A DNA stretch of 5,657 bases from JAOUEE01 sp051011595 (lineage in GTDB: Bacteria; Actinomycetota; Acidimicrobiia; Acidimicrobiales; SHLQ01). The notes beneath the pieces were generated by a model, which worked only from the letters and a program-made list of their open reading frames with translations, did no database searches and had not been told where the DNA came from. Every line of letters starts with the position of its first letter. Position 1 is the stretch's first letter. A program made the position numbers and the translations under genes. Shown one piece after another: positions 1 through 4,941 of the stretch. Location of the stretch: assembly GCA_051011595.1 (NCBI GenBank), contig JBPCTQ010000139.1, positions 1-5,657 of the forward strand, written 5' to 3'.

Positions 1-54
1 TCCCACCACGGGGTTTTGCCCGCTGTTTTGGCGTGAGGGTGACGGGTCCGCTGG
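1..54. other. Left edge, no assignable gene
   Basis: This short stretch lies downstream of the methyltransferase stop codon. Plus frame 1 is open from the window edge to a TGA at 34-36, so it could hold the last 11 codons of a convergent plus-strand gene, but this is too short to identify. A minus-strand GTG-GTG near positions 3-8 could equally begin a following gene. The only structure is a weak 4-bp stem (CGGG at 9-12 with CCCG at 19-22), too weak to call a terminator. Confidence 0.3.
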
Positions 55-1182
55 TCAGGCCGGCTGGGACGGTCGCCGGGCGATGAGGCCCACCGCGTCG
101 CCGGCATCGTCGGTCCACTGGTGCAGCGGCTCGAGTCCGGCGTCGTGGGCCAACCGTTCCAGTGAGGCCGCCGAGAACAGAAAGAGGTGCTCGGCCGGGC
201 CCACCATCGGCGCCGCCATACCGAGTGAGGAGAACGAGTCGCCGTCGGGGCACACCGTGAACACCATCACCACCCCGCCGGGCCGCACCGCTTCGGCCGC
301 CCCGGCCATGACCGCCGCAGGGTCGGGCACGTGTTCCAGTGACATCTCCGACACCACCGCGTCGTAGCTGCCCCCGGGTTCGATGGCCCCGTCGGCCGGA
401 GCTTCGATGAGCTCGAGGTCGTAGCGGCTGCGACCGTGGGCCACGGCGGCGGCGTTGATGTCGAGCCCGGCCACGTGCCAACCGCGAGCCCGGGCCACGT
501 CGAGGAACTGCCCGGCGCCGGCGCCGATCTCGAACAGCCGCGAGGCCTCGCCTCGGTGCGGTTCGAGCATGTCGAGCAGCAACGTCCAGTGACCCGCCAT
601 CTGCTCGGCCTCGGCTTCGAGCGCCGGTAGGTATTCGTCGGTGAAGTAGGTCTCGGAATAACGGGCCCTCGCAAACCCCGCTTCTGGTTGGTCGACGGTG
701 TACACCACCGTGCATTCGCCACAGCGGGCCATCCGTAGGCCATCGCTGCTGCCCAGCACCTCTCGTTCGTTCGCCGAACAGACCGGACAGCGATCGACCG
801 GCTGGGTCGGCACCGGTTCGCCGAAGGAGTTGGTGAAGTCCACACTGTCGGAAATCCTGGCCTGCCCGCCGGAGAACTCGGCGCGGACCGAGATTTCGCC
901 GTCGGACGGAAGGTCTCGACGATCACCGACGGCGGTGAAACCCACGAGCAGGTTCTGGTCGACGCCGGGATGGGCGGCGGCCACGTCGGGTCGTGGGTGT
1001 CGGCGAACACGAAGGGGCTGCCCGCCGGCTGTCACCTCCACGTCGCCGGCATCGGTGTCGCCCGCCAACGCCCAGCCCCGGACCAGCACCGTGCCCCCTT
1101 CGATGGCCAGTGGCCCCGACGGTTCGTCGACGACGAGGTGCGTTGGTGGAGGCCGGCGCCGGCGCAGGAAGCCAAGGGGCAC
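55..1182 (-). CDS. Zinc-ribbon class I SAM-dependent methyltransferase with N-terminal beta domain
   Basis: This 375-residue protein should transfer a methyl group from S-adenosylmethionine to an unidentified small or sugar-linked substrate in the cytoplasm. The C-terminal half (about 190-340) is a Rossmann-type methyltransferase: motif I LFEIGAGAGQF at 216-226, an acidic residue in AGLDIN (D241) that should bind the SAM ribose, SEMSLEHVPDP near 278-288 and RPGGVVMVF near 300-308. Before it, two CxxC pairs (C132/C135 and C154/C157) form a zinc-ribbon-like segment typical of methyltransferases in sugar and exopolysaccharide clusters. Residues about 14-118 resemble an accessory beta-sandwich with the signature VRGWAL then RPDVAAAHPG and GF, which I know from bacterial glycosyltransferases. 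The reading frame stays open into nadE up to 1581. I chose the GTG at 1182 because the frame upstream is low-complexity and overlaps nadE, and a TACTGT box sits 6 bases upstream. A GTG at 1260 with an AAGG before it is the alternative. The methyltransferase call is firm; the substrate is unknown. Confidence 0.87.
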   Translation of the reverse strand: MPLGFLRRRRPPPTHLVVDEPSGPLAIEGGTVLVRGWALAGDTDAGDVEVTAGGQPLRVRRHPRPDVAAAHPGVDQNLLVGFTAVGDRRDLPSDGEISVRAEFSGGQARISDSVDFTNSFGEPVPTQPVDRCPVCSANEREVLGSSDGLRMARCGECTVVYTVDQPEAGFARARYSETYFTDEYLPALEAEAEQMAGHWTLLLDMLEPHRGEASRLFEIGAGAGQFLDVARARGWHVAGLDINAAAVAHGRSRYDLELIEAPADGAIEPGGSYDAVVSEMSLEHVPDPAAVMAGAAEAVRPGGVVMVFTVCPDGDSFSSLGMAAPMVGPAEHLFLFSAASLERLAHDAGLEPLHQWTDDAGDAVGLIARRPSQPA

Positions 1183-1188
1183 GGGGCG

Positions 1189-1194
1189 ACAGTA
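1189..1194 (-). promoter_or_regulatory. Candidate leaderless -10 box of the methyltransferase gene
   Basis: Read on the minus strand, TACTGT fits the actinobacterial TANNNT -10 pattern and ends exactly 6 bases before the GTG at 1182. That spacing would put the transcription start on the start codon, giving a leaderless mRNA. No Shine-Dalgarno-like sequence precedes the GTG, which agrees with this. No clear -35 is visible. Confidence 0.45.
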
Positions 1195-1249
1195 GCCGGG
1201 GCCGATTCGCTCCAGGGGCGACGGGTGGGCCGGCGCTGGGCTGGGCTCG

Positions 1250-1255
1250 TAGGAT
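1250..1255 (+). promoter_or_regulatory. Candidate -10 box / ribosome-binding overlap of nadE
   Basis: TAGGAT ends 6 bases before the nadE ATG at 1262, which is the spacing of a leaderless actinobacterial promoter. The same bases contain AGGA (1251-1254), 7 bases from the ATG, so they could instead be a ribosome-binding site. The two readings exclude each other on one transcript and sequence alone cannot separate them. I see no convincing -35 hexamer about 17 bases upstream. Confidence 0.4.
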
Positions 1256-1261
1256 TGCACG

Positions 1262-2944
1262 ATGGCGACCTTGCGCGTGGCCTTGTGCCAGATCAACACG
1301 GTGGTCGGCGATCTCGACGGCAACGTGGGCCGCATCGTCGATGCCCTGGGCGTGGCCGAGGAGGCCGACGCCGACGTGGCCGTCTTCCCCGAGATGACCA
1401 TCACCGGGTATCCCCCCGAAGACCTCCTGTTGAAGCCGGGGTTCGTGGCCGACAATCGTCGAGCCCTCGACAAGGTGGCCACCAGGACCGGGCGCACCGC
1501 GGCCATCGTCGGCTTCGCCGACGGCGATCCCGACGTCCACAACGCACTGGCCGTCTGTGCCCACGGCCAGGTCCTGGGCACCTATCACAAACGCCATCTG
1601 CCCAACTACAACGTGTTCGACGAACGCCGCTACTTCCGGCCCGGCGACGAACCCCTGAAGCTCTCCGACATCGCGGGCGTGCGGGTCGGGATGTCGATCT
1701 GTGAGGACGCCTGGATCGCCGGCGGGCCGTTGCCCCAGCTCGCCACCGGTGGTGCGCAGGTCATCGTCAACATCAACGGCTCGCCGATGTACAGCTCGAA
1801 GGTGGCCGTGCGCGAAGACGAAATGGCCCGCCGCGTCGACGAAGGCCCGGTACCGATCGTGTACGTCAACCTGGTGGGTGGCCAGGACGAGCTGGTGTTC
1901 GACGGCGGTTCCATGGTGCTCGACTCATCCGGCGCGGTGATCGCTCGCTGCCGCCAGTTCGTCGAGCAGGTGCTGGTGGTCGACATCGAGGTCGACGAGC
2001 ACGTGCCGTCCGAGGCCACGTTCCCCATCCAGGCCGTGACCGAGCCACTGGGTCAGCGGGCCGCGCTGGACGCTCCTGGTGTGGTCGAACCCCACAGCCG
2101 GCTGCCCGAGTTGTACGACGCCATCGTGTTGGCCACCCGCGACTACGTCCACAAGAACGGTTTCACCGATGTCTGCCTGGGTCTGTCGGGCGGTATCGAT
2201 TCGTCGTTGGTGGCCGCCATCGCCGCCGATGCCCTCGAACCCGAGAACGTGCACGGTGTGCTGATGCCGTCGCGGTTCTCCAGCGATCACTCCATCACCG
2301 ACGCCCAGGCCTTGGCCGAACGTTTGGGCATCGAGCACCGCATCGTGCCCATCGAGGCCGGCCATCAGGCGTTCCTCGACATGTTGGCGCCCAGCTTCTC
2401 GGGCCTCGAACCGGGGTTGGCCGAAGAGAACATCCAGTCCCGGATTCGCGGCGTGTTGTTGATGGCCCTGGCCAACAAGTTCGGCTGGTTGGTGTTGACC
2501 ACCGGCAACAAGAGCGAAGCGGCCGTGGGGTACTCCACCCTCTACGGCGACACGGCCGGGGCGTTTGCCTGCATCAAGGACGTGTACAAGCTGACCGTGT
2601 ACGACCTGGCCCGCCACGTCAACGAGCGCCACGGTCGGGCGGTCATCCCCGAGTCGGTGATCGTGAAGCCACCGTCGGCCGAACTGCGCCCCGATCAGAC
2701 CGACGACCAGTCCCTGCCGCCCTACGCCGAGCTCGACCCGCTGCTCGAGGCCTACATCGAGGGTGATGCCACCCGCCCCGAGCTGGTGTCGGCCGGCTTC
2801 GATCCCGAGATGGTGCGCAGGATCTGCCGTTTGGTCGACCTGGCCGAATTCAAGCGACGACAGACGCCGCTCGGGCCACGACTCACGCCGAAGGGCTTCG
2901 GCCGCGATCGCCGCCTGCCCATCACCAGTCGTTACGAACGATGA
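1262..2944 (+). CDS. nadE: Glutamine-dependent NAD+ synthetase
   Basis: NadE catalyses the last step of NAD+ synthesis: ATP-dependent amidation of nicotinic acid adenine dinucleotide, using ammonia released from glutamine. Residues 1 to about 265 form a nitrilase/CN-hydrolase glutaminase with the full catalytic triad: E44 in FPEMTITGY, K110 in YHKRHLPNYNVFDERRYF and C147 in SICEDAW. Residues about 280-560 form the synthetase: PP-loop SGGIDSS at 309-315, TTGNKSE at 413-419, PSAELRPDQTDDQSLPPY at 471-488 and the C-terminal KRRQTPLGPRLTPKGFGRDR ending near residue 550. All motifs are intact. At 560 residues it is the shorter bacterial form; the Mycobacterium tuberculosis enzyme is about 680. The ATG at 1262 gives the family's usual opening (MATLRVALCQINTVVGDLDGN without its last residue is already diagnostic). 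The gene ends in an ATGA overlap with the next one and diverges from the methyltransferase gene, so the 79-base gap should carry both promoters. Confidence 0.97.
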   Translation: MATLRVALCQINTVVGDLDGNVGRIVDALGVAEEADADVAVFPEMTITGYPPEDLLLKPGFVADNRRALDKVATRTGRTAAIVGFADGDPDVHNALAVCAHGQVLGTYHKRHLPNYNVFDERRYFRPGDEPLKLSDIAGVRVGMSICEDAWIAGGPLPQLATGGAQVIVNINGSPMYSSKVAVREDEMARRVDEGPVPIVYVNLVGGQDELVFDGGSMVLDSSGAVIARCRQFVEQVLVVDIEVDEHVPSEATFPIQAVTEPLGQRAALDAPGVVEPHSRLPELYDAIVLATRDYVHKNGFTDVCLGLSGGIDSSLVAAIAADALEPENVHGVLMPSRFSSDHSITDAQALAERLGIEHRIVPIEAGHQAFLDMLAPSFSGLEPGLAEENIQSRIRGVLLMALANKFGWLVLTTGNKSEAAVGYSTLYGDTAGAFACIKDVYKLTVYDLARHVNERHGRAVIPESVIVKPPSAELRPDQTDDQSLPPYAELDPLLEAYIEGDATRPELVSAGFDPEMVRRICRLVDLAEFKRRQTPLGPRLTPKGFGRDRRLPITSRYER

Positions 2945-3402
2945 CCGGCCTCACCGCCGAGCAGACCGCCGACGGTGTCGGGCAGCAGCTGTGGGTCACC
3001 GAAGCCCTGGTCGAGGTGGTGGGCGCGTGGGACCGGCCGGCCGCCGACGATGATGGTGCGGCCCTGCGCGTGTGGGCCGCCCGGGCCCGACGTCTGTTCG
3101 ATCAGCACCTCGAGGCGTGGCGGACCCAGCTCCCGGAGTCGGTGCTGCTCGAACCCGATGGCCGTGTGCAGCCCACCGACGACCATCGGGTGGCTGTCGA
3201 CGCCGCCCGTGACGCCGTCGATCCCGCCGAACGAGCGCGAGCGACCGCCACCGCCCTCGATGCCGTCCACTCGTCGCTCACCGGATTGGCCGGGCGGGCC
3301 GGCCCGGTCAGTGACGGATCCTTGCTACGCGTCAGCGACACCGTGGCCCGCGATCTGCTCGGGTTGCGCCGGGCCCTGCCGCTCATCGACCCCGCCGTCT
3401 GA
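2941..3402 (+). CDS. Helical protein of unknown function, coupled to nadE
   Basis: I do not recognise this 153-residue protein with certainty. Its ATG at 2941 overlaps the nadE stop as ATGA, so it is probably translated by coupled re-initiation and made with NadE. It has no signal peptide, membrane segment or cysteine, so it is probably cytoplasmic. The sequence reads as four helices: about 5-30 (ending TEALVEVVGAW), 39-63 (ALRVWAARARRLFDQHLEAW), 83-116 and 124-147. These are separated by loops rich in D, G and P. The helix order, with an E/W-rich first helix and a QHLEAW second helix followed by LPE, recalls small actinobacterial ferritin-like proteins. The usual pairs of metal-binding E and H residues are not evident, however, so it may be a metal-free relative or unrelated. 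The reading frame itself is well supported by coupling and codon bias. A direct role in NAD metabolism is not shown. Confidence 0.75.
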   Translation: MTGLTAEQTADGVGQQLWVTEALVEVVGAWDRPAADDDGAALRVWAARARRLFDQHLEAWRTQLPESVLLEPDGRVQPTDDHRVAVDAARDAVDPAERARATATALDAVHSSLTGLAGRAGPVSDGSLLRVSDTVARDLLGLRRALPLIDPAV

Positions 3403-3432
3403 GCCCACCCGCAGCCGGGTCCCGGAGCTCGG

Positions 3433-3477
3433 TTCGATCGCGCGGATCGCGCGAATGCCCGCGCGCTTCGCGTCGAA
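3433..3477 (+). terminator. Long imperfect hairpin, possible terminator of the nadE operon
   Basis: The hairpin begins 30 bases after the stop codon of the nadE-coupled gene. TTCGA (3433-3437) pairs with TCGAA (3473-3477). After one bulged T, CGCG (3439-3442) pairs with CGCG (3469-3472). An inner stem CGCGCG (3448-3453) pairs with CGCGCG (3460-3465) around a 6-base loop. No T-run follows, so it is not a classical intrinsic terminator. It could end transcription inefficiently, act as a processing site, or cap an mRNA 3' end. Confidence 0.35.
3436..3453 (+). repeat. Tandem 9-bp direct repeat
   Basis: GATCGCGCG occurs twice back to back (3436-3444 and 3445-3453). It lies inside the hairpin region after the nadE operon, and the second copy supplies part of the inner stem. 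It may have arisen by slippage, and no binding protein can be named from the sequence. Confidence 0.6.
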
Positions 3478-3558
3478 ATGGTCAGTGTGGCATCAACAGC
3501 GGGGCCGAGAGTTGTCTCAATGTCGGATCGCCCGGAGTCGATGTTCGTGGTTGACCGT

Positions 3559-3564
3559 TACACT
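3559..3564 (+). promoter_or_regulatory. Candidate -10 box of the sigma factor gene
   Basis: TACACT fits the TANNNT pattern and lies in a locally AT-richer patch. Transcription would start near 3571 and give a leader of about 77 bases. No good -35 hexamer is found 16-18 bases upstream. A TTGACC at 3551-3556 overlaps too closely to serve this box; it could act as a -35 for a poorer CATGGT at 3574-3579, so two overlapping promoters are possible. Confidence 0.4.
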
Positions 3565-3587
3565 CGAAGACCTCATGGTGTTCCTCA

Positions 3588-3606
3588 GGGGGCGGATTCA
3601 GCCCCC
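3588..3606 (+). promoter_or_regulatory. GC hairpin in the presumed 5' leader of the sigma factor gene
   Basis: GGGGGC (3588-3593) pairs perfectly with GCCCCC (3601-3606) around the 7-base loop GGATTCA. It ends 41 bases before the TTG start and 28 bases before the ribosome-binding site, so it would not hide that site directly. It could protect the transcript 5' end, cause RNA polymerase pausing, or be a weak terminator of upstream transcription. No T-run follows. Confidence 0.4.
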
Positions 3607-3634
3607 CGAACGGATACCGACGGGTCCCGACTGC

Positions 3635-3641
3635 GAGAAGG
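3635..3641 (+). promoter_or_regulatory. Ribosome-binding site that supports the TTG start
   Basis: GAGAAGG is a near-consensus Shine-Dalgarno sequence ending 6 bases before the TTG at 3648. It is the main reason to accept TTG as start codon. There is no in-frame ATG or GTG close by, and sigma homology begins within a dozen residues. Confidence 0.7.
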
Positions 3642-3647
3642 TGCGCC

Positions 3648-4586
3648 TTGGCCAAGGAGCGAGTCGAACGCGACGAGGAAGACCTGGTTCGCCTCTACCT
3701 CACCGACATCGGGCAGTATCCCCTGCTCACGAAGGACGATGAGGTTCGTCTTGCCCAGGCCATCGAGGCCGGCAACGAGGCCCGGGCCGAGCTCGACAAC
3801 ACCGACGCCGACCACGCGCCGGCTCGCAAACGCGAGCTCATGCGCACCCGCCGCAAGGGCGACGAGGCCGAGCGCACGTTCGTGCAGTCGAACCTCCGGC
3901 TGGTGGTGTCGATCGCCAAGAAGTACCAGGCCTCGGGTCTGCCCCTGCTCGACCTGATCCAGGAGGGCAACCTGGGTCTGATGCACGCCGTCGAGAAGTT
4001 CGACTGGCGGAAGGGTTTCAAGTTCTCCACCTATGCCACCTGGTGGATTCGTCAGGCCATCACCCGAGGTATCGCCAACACCGGCCGCACCATCCGCCTG
4101 CCGGTCCACGCCGGTGACACCCTGGCCCGCCTCCAGAAGGCCCGCTCGCGCCTCGAGCTCAAGCTGGGTCGTCCGGCCACGCTCAGCGAGCTGGCCGAAG
4201 AGGTCGAGATGCCCGAGGACAAGGTCACCGAAGCCCTGCGCTTCGCGGCCGAGCCCCTGTCGTTGTCCGAACCCCTGCGCGAAGACGGCGACGCCGAGCT
4301 CGGCGACGTGGTCGAGGATCGTTCGGCCGACTCACCCTTCGAGGTGGCCGCCACCGCGTTGCTGCCCGAGGAGATCTCCCGGCTGCTCGCGCCGCTCGAC
4401 GAACGAGAGCGTGAGATCCTGAAGCTGCGTTTCGGCCTCGATCGAGGTGAACCCCGCACCCTCGAAGAGGTGGGCGAGCACTTCAACCTCACCCGTGAGC
4501 GCATTCGCCAGATCGAAGCCCGAGCGATGTCGAAGCTGCGTCATCCCTCGAGCGACACCGGCGCCCGCGACCTGCTCGCCGTCTGA
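3648..4586 (+). CDS. RNA polymerase sigma factor, RpoD/SigA (sigma-70) family
   Basis: This 312-residue sigma-70 factor directs RNA polymerase to -10/-35 promoters. Region 1.2 covers about 12-42 (DLVRLYLTDIGQYPLLTKDD). Region 2 covers about 74-154, with the core-binding stretch SNLRLVVSIAKKYQASGLPL, DLIQEGNLGLMHAVEKFDW, and the -10 melting and recognition helix STYATWWIRQAITRGIAN. Region 3 covers about 155-233. Region 4 covers about 237-301, with EREREILKLRFGL and the -35 helix-turn-helix TLEEVGEHFNLTRERIRQIE. Region 1.1 and a long non-conserved insert are missing. It is therefore a compact group 1 or group 2 factor, and I cannot say whether it is the housekeeping one. Translation starts at TTG with a good ribosome-binding site. 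After KLRHPSS the tail is DTGARDLLAV instead of the common basic RpoD ending. The last 57 bases form the first unit of a 135-bp tandem repeat. Confidence 0.95.
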   Translation: MAKERVERDEEDLVRLYLTDIGQYPLLTKDDEVRLAQAIEAGNEARAELDNTDADHAPARKRELMRTRRKGDEAERTFVQSNLRLVVSIAKKYQASGLPLLDLIQEGNLGLMHAVEKFDWRKGFKFSTYATWWIRQAITRGIANTGRTIRLPVHAGDTLARLQKARSRLELKLGRPATLSELAEEVEMPEDKVTEALRFAAEPLSLSEPLREDGDAELGDVVEDRSADSPFEVAATALLPEEISRLLAPLDEREREILKLRFGLDRGEPRTLEEVGEHFNLTRERIRQIEARAMSKLRHPSSDTGARDLLAV

Positions 4587-4591
4587 GTCGA

Positions 4592-4642
4592 GCCGCTCCG
4601 CGGCGCCCCACTCACCGGTTCTTTCGCCGCAGAAGTACGGCG
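4592..4642 (+). terminator. Paired hairpins after the sigma factor stop codon, repeated in each array unit
   Basis: GCCGC (4592-4596) pairs with GCGGC (4600-4604) around TCC, beginning 6 bases after the stop. CGCCG (4625-4629) pairs with CGGCG (4638-4642) around an 8-base loop, followed by CGGGTTCT. In units 2 and 3 the first stem keeps four pairs plus a T-G wobble, and the second stem is unchanged. There is no strong T-run, so terminator function is plausible but unproven. Confidence 0.4.
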
Positions 4643-4664
4643 CGGGTTCTCTGTCGGAGCGAAT

Positions 4665-4721
4665 TCGAAGCTGCGTCATCCCTCGAGCGACACCGGCGCT
4701 GGCGACCTGGTCGCCGTCTGA
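4665..4721 (+). pseudogene. Duplicated sigma factor C-terminal fragment, unit 2
   Basis: In the sigma factor's own frame this reads SKLRHPSSDTGAGDLVAV followed by TGA. It matches the true C-terminus SKLRHPSSDTGARDLLAV with two residue changes (R to G and L to V). The preceding codon is AAT rather than ATG, and there is no ribosome-binding site, so it should not be translated independently. It is a coding-derived remnant inside the tandem array. Confidence 0.8.
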
Positions 4722-4799
4722 GTCGGGCCGTATCGCGGCGCCCCGCTCACCGGTTCTTTCGCCGCACAAGTACGGCGCGGGTTCCCTGCGCGCGTGATG

Positions 4800-4855
4800 T
4801 CGAAGCGGCGTCACCCTCGAGCCGCACGGGGGCTGGCGACCTGCTCGCCGTCTGA
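4800..4855 (+). pseudogene. Duplicated sigma factor C-terminal fragment, unit 3, frameshifted
   Basis: This copy is 56 bases long against 57 in units 1 and 2. The deletion, in the tract that reads CCCTCGAGCGACACC in the other units, shifts the frame so that the ancestral TGA (4853-4855) is no longer in the sigma frame. An ATG at 4797-4799 precedes it as in unit 1. It has drifted more than unit 2 and is clearly noncoding. Confidence 0.75.
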
Positions 4856-4905
4856 GTCGGGCCGTATCGCGGCGTCCCACTCACCGGTTCTTCGCCGCAG
4901 AAGTA

Positions 4906-4924
4906 CGGCGCGGGCCGGCGCGGG
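4906..4924 (+). repeat. Short direct repeat in array unit 3
   Basis: CGGCGCGGG occurs at 4906-4914 and again at 4916-4924. This is a 10-bp insertion relative to units 1 and 2, which carry the motif once. It probably arose by slippage, and it lies just upstream of the putative promoter of the lipoprotein gene. Confidence 0.75.
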
Positions 4925-4927
4925 TTC

Positions 4928-4933
4928 TATGTT
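4928..4933 (+). promoter_or_regulatory. Candidate -10 box of the lipoprotein gene
   Basis: TATGTT fits TANNNT and ends 8 bases before the ATG at 4942, which would give a leaderless or nearly leaderless mRNA. The matching positions in array units 1 (CTCTGT) and 2 (CCCTGC) lack the TA, so only the unit next to the gene has this box. A weak GAG at 4934-4936 is the only ribosome-binding alternative. Confidence 0.4.
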
Positions 4934-4941
4934 GAGACGGA

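Larger units (their letters stand above)
4530..4941 (+). repeat. Tandem array, three units of 135 bp, starting inside the sigma factor gene
   Basis: Units begin with TCGAAG at 4530, 4665 and 4800, giving a period of exactly 135 bp between the first two pairs of starts. Each unit holds 56-57 bases matching the sigma 3' end through TGA, then about 78-86 noncoding bases with the conserved core CTCACCGGTTCTTTCGCCGC and AAGTACGGCGCGGGTTC. Units 1 and 2 differ at 3 of 57 coding-type bases and more in the final 14 bases. Unit 3 carries single-base deletions in the coding-type part and in the TTCTTTCGCC tract, plus a 10-bp insertion near its end. The array fills the whole gap up to the lipoprotein start codon. 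It looks like a local tandem duplication; a dispersed element is the alternative. Confidence 0.93.

Noticed and set aside
698..1195. A plus-strand open frame antisense to the methyltransferase gene
   Set aside because: It has no domain resemblance or ribosome-binding site, and it lies opposite the clearly coding Cys4 and N-terminal domains.
1183..1581. N-terminal extension of the methyltransferase up to 508 residues
   Set aside because: The added residues lie mostly antisense to the conserved start of nadE and have shadow-like composition. The GTG at 1182 has a well-placed -10 box and precedes the first domain-like sequence.
4584..4721. Possible TGA readthrough of the sigma factor into array unit 2
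   Set aside because: The 26 codons between the sigma TGA and unit 2 lack stops, so readthrough would add a second copy of the C-terminus. Stop codons are rare in DNA this GC-rich, and no recoding signal or selenocysteine element is evident.
4447..4797. A plus-strand open frame in another register giving a repeat protein
   Set aside because: It starts inside sigma region 4 in the wrong frame and owes its repeats to the DNA array. There is no initiation signal or family resemblance.
4332..4880. A long minus-strand open frame across the array encoding a repeated 45-residue unit
   Set aside because: The 135-bp period is a multiple of three, so any frame open in one unit stays open in the others. 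The frame overlaps the conserved sigma region 4 antisense, has no ribosome-binding site and has an arginine-rich shadow composition.
4530..4941. CRISPR array
   Set aside because: The units are 135 bp, contiguous, and derived from the sigma gene end. There are no short repeats separated by unrelated spacers and no cas genes.
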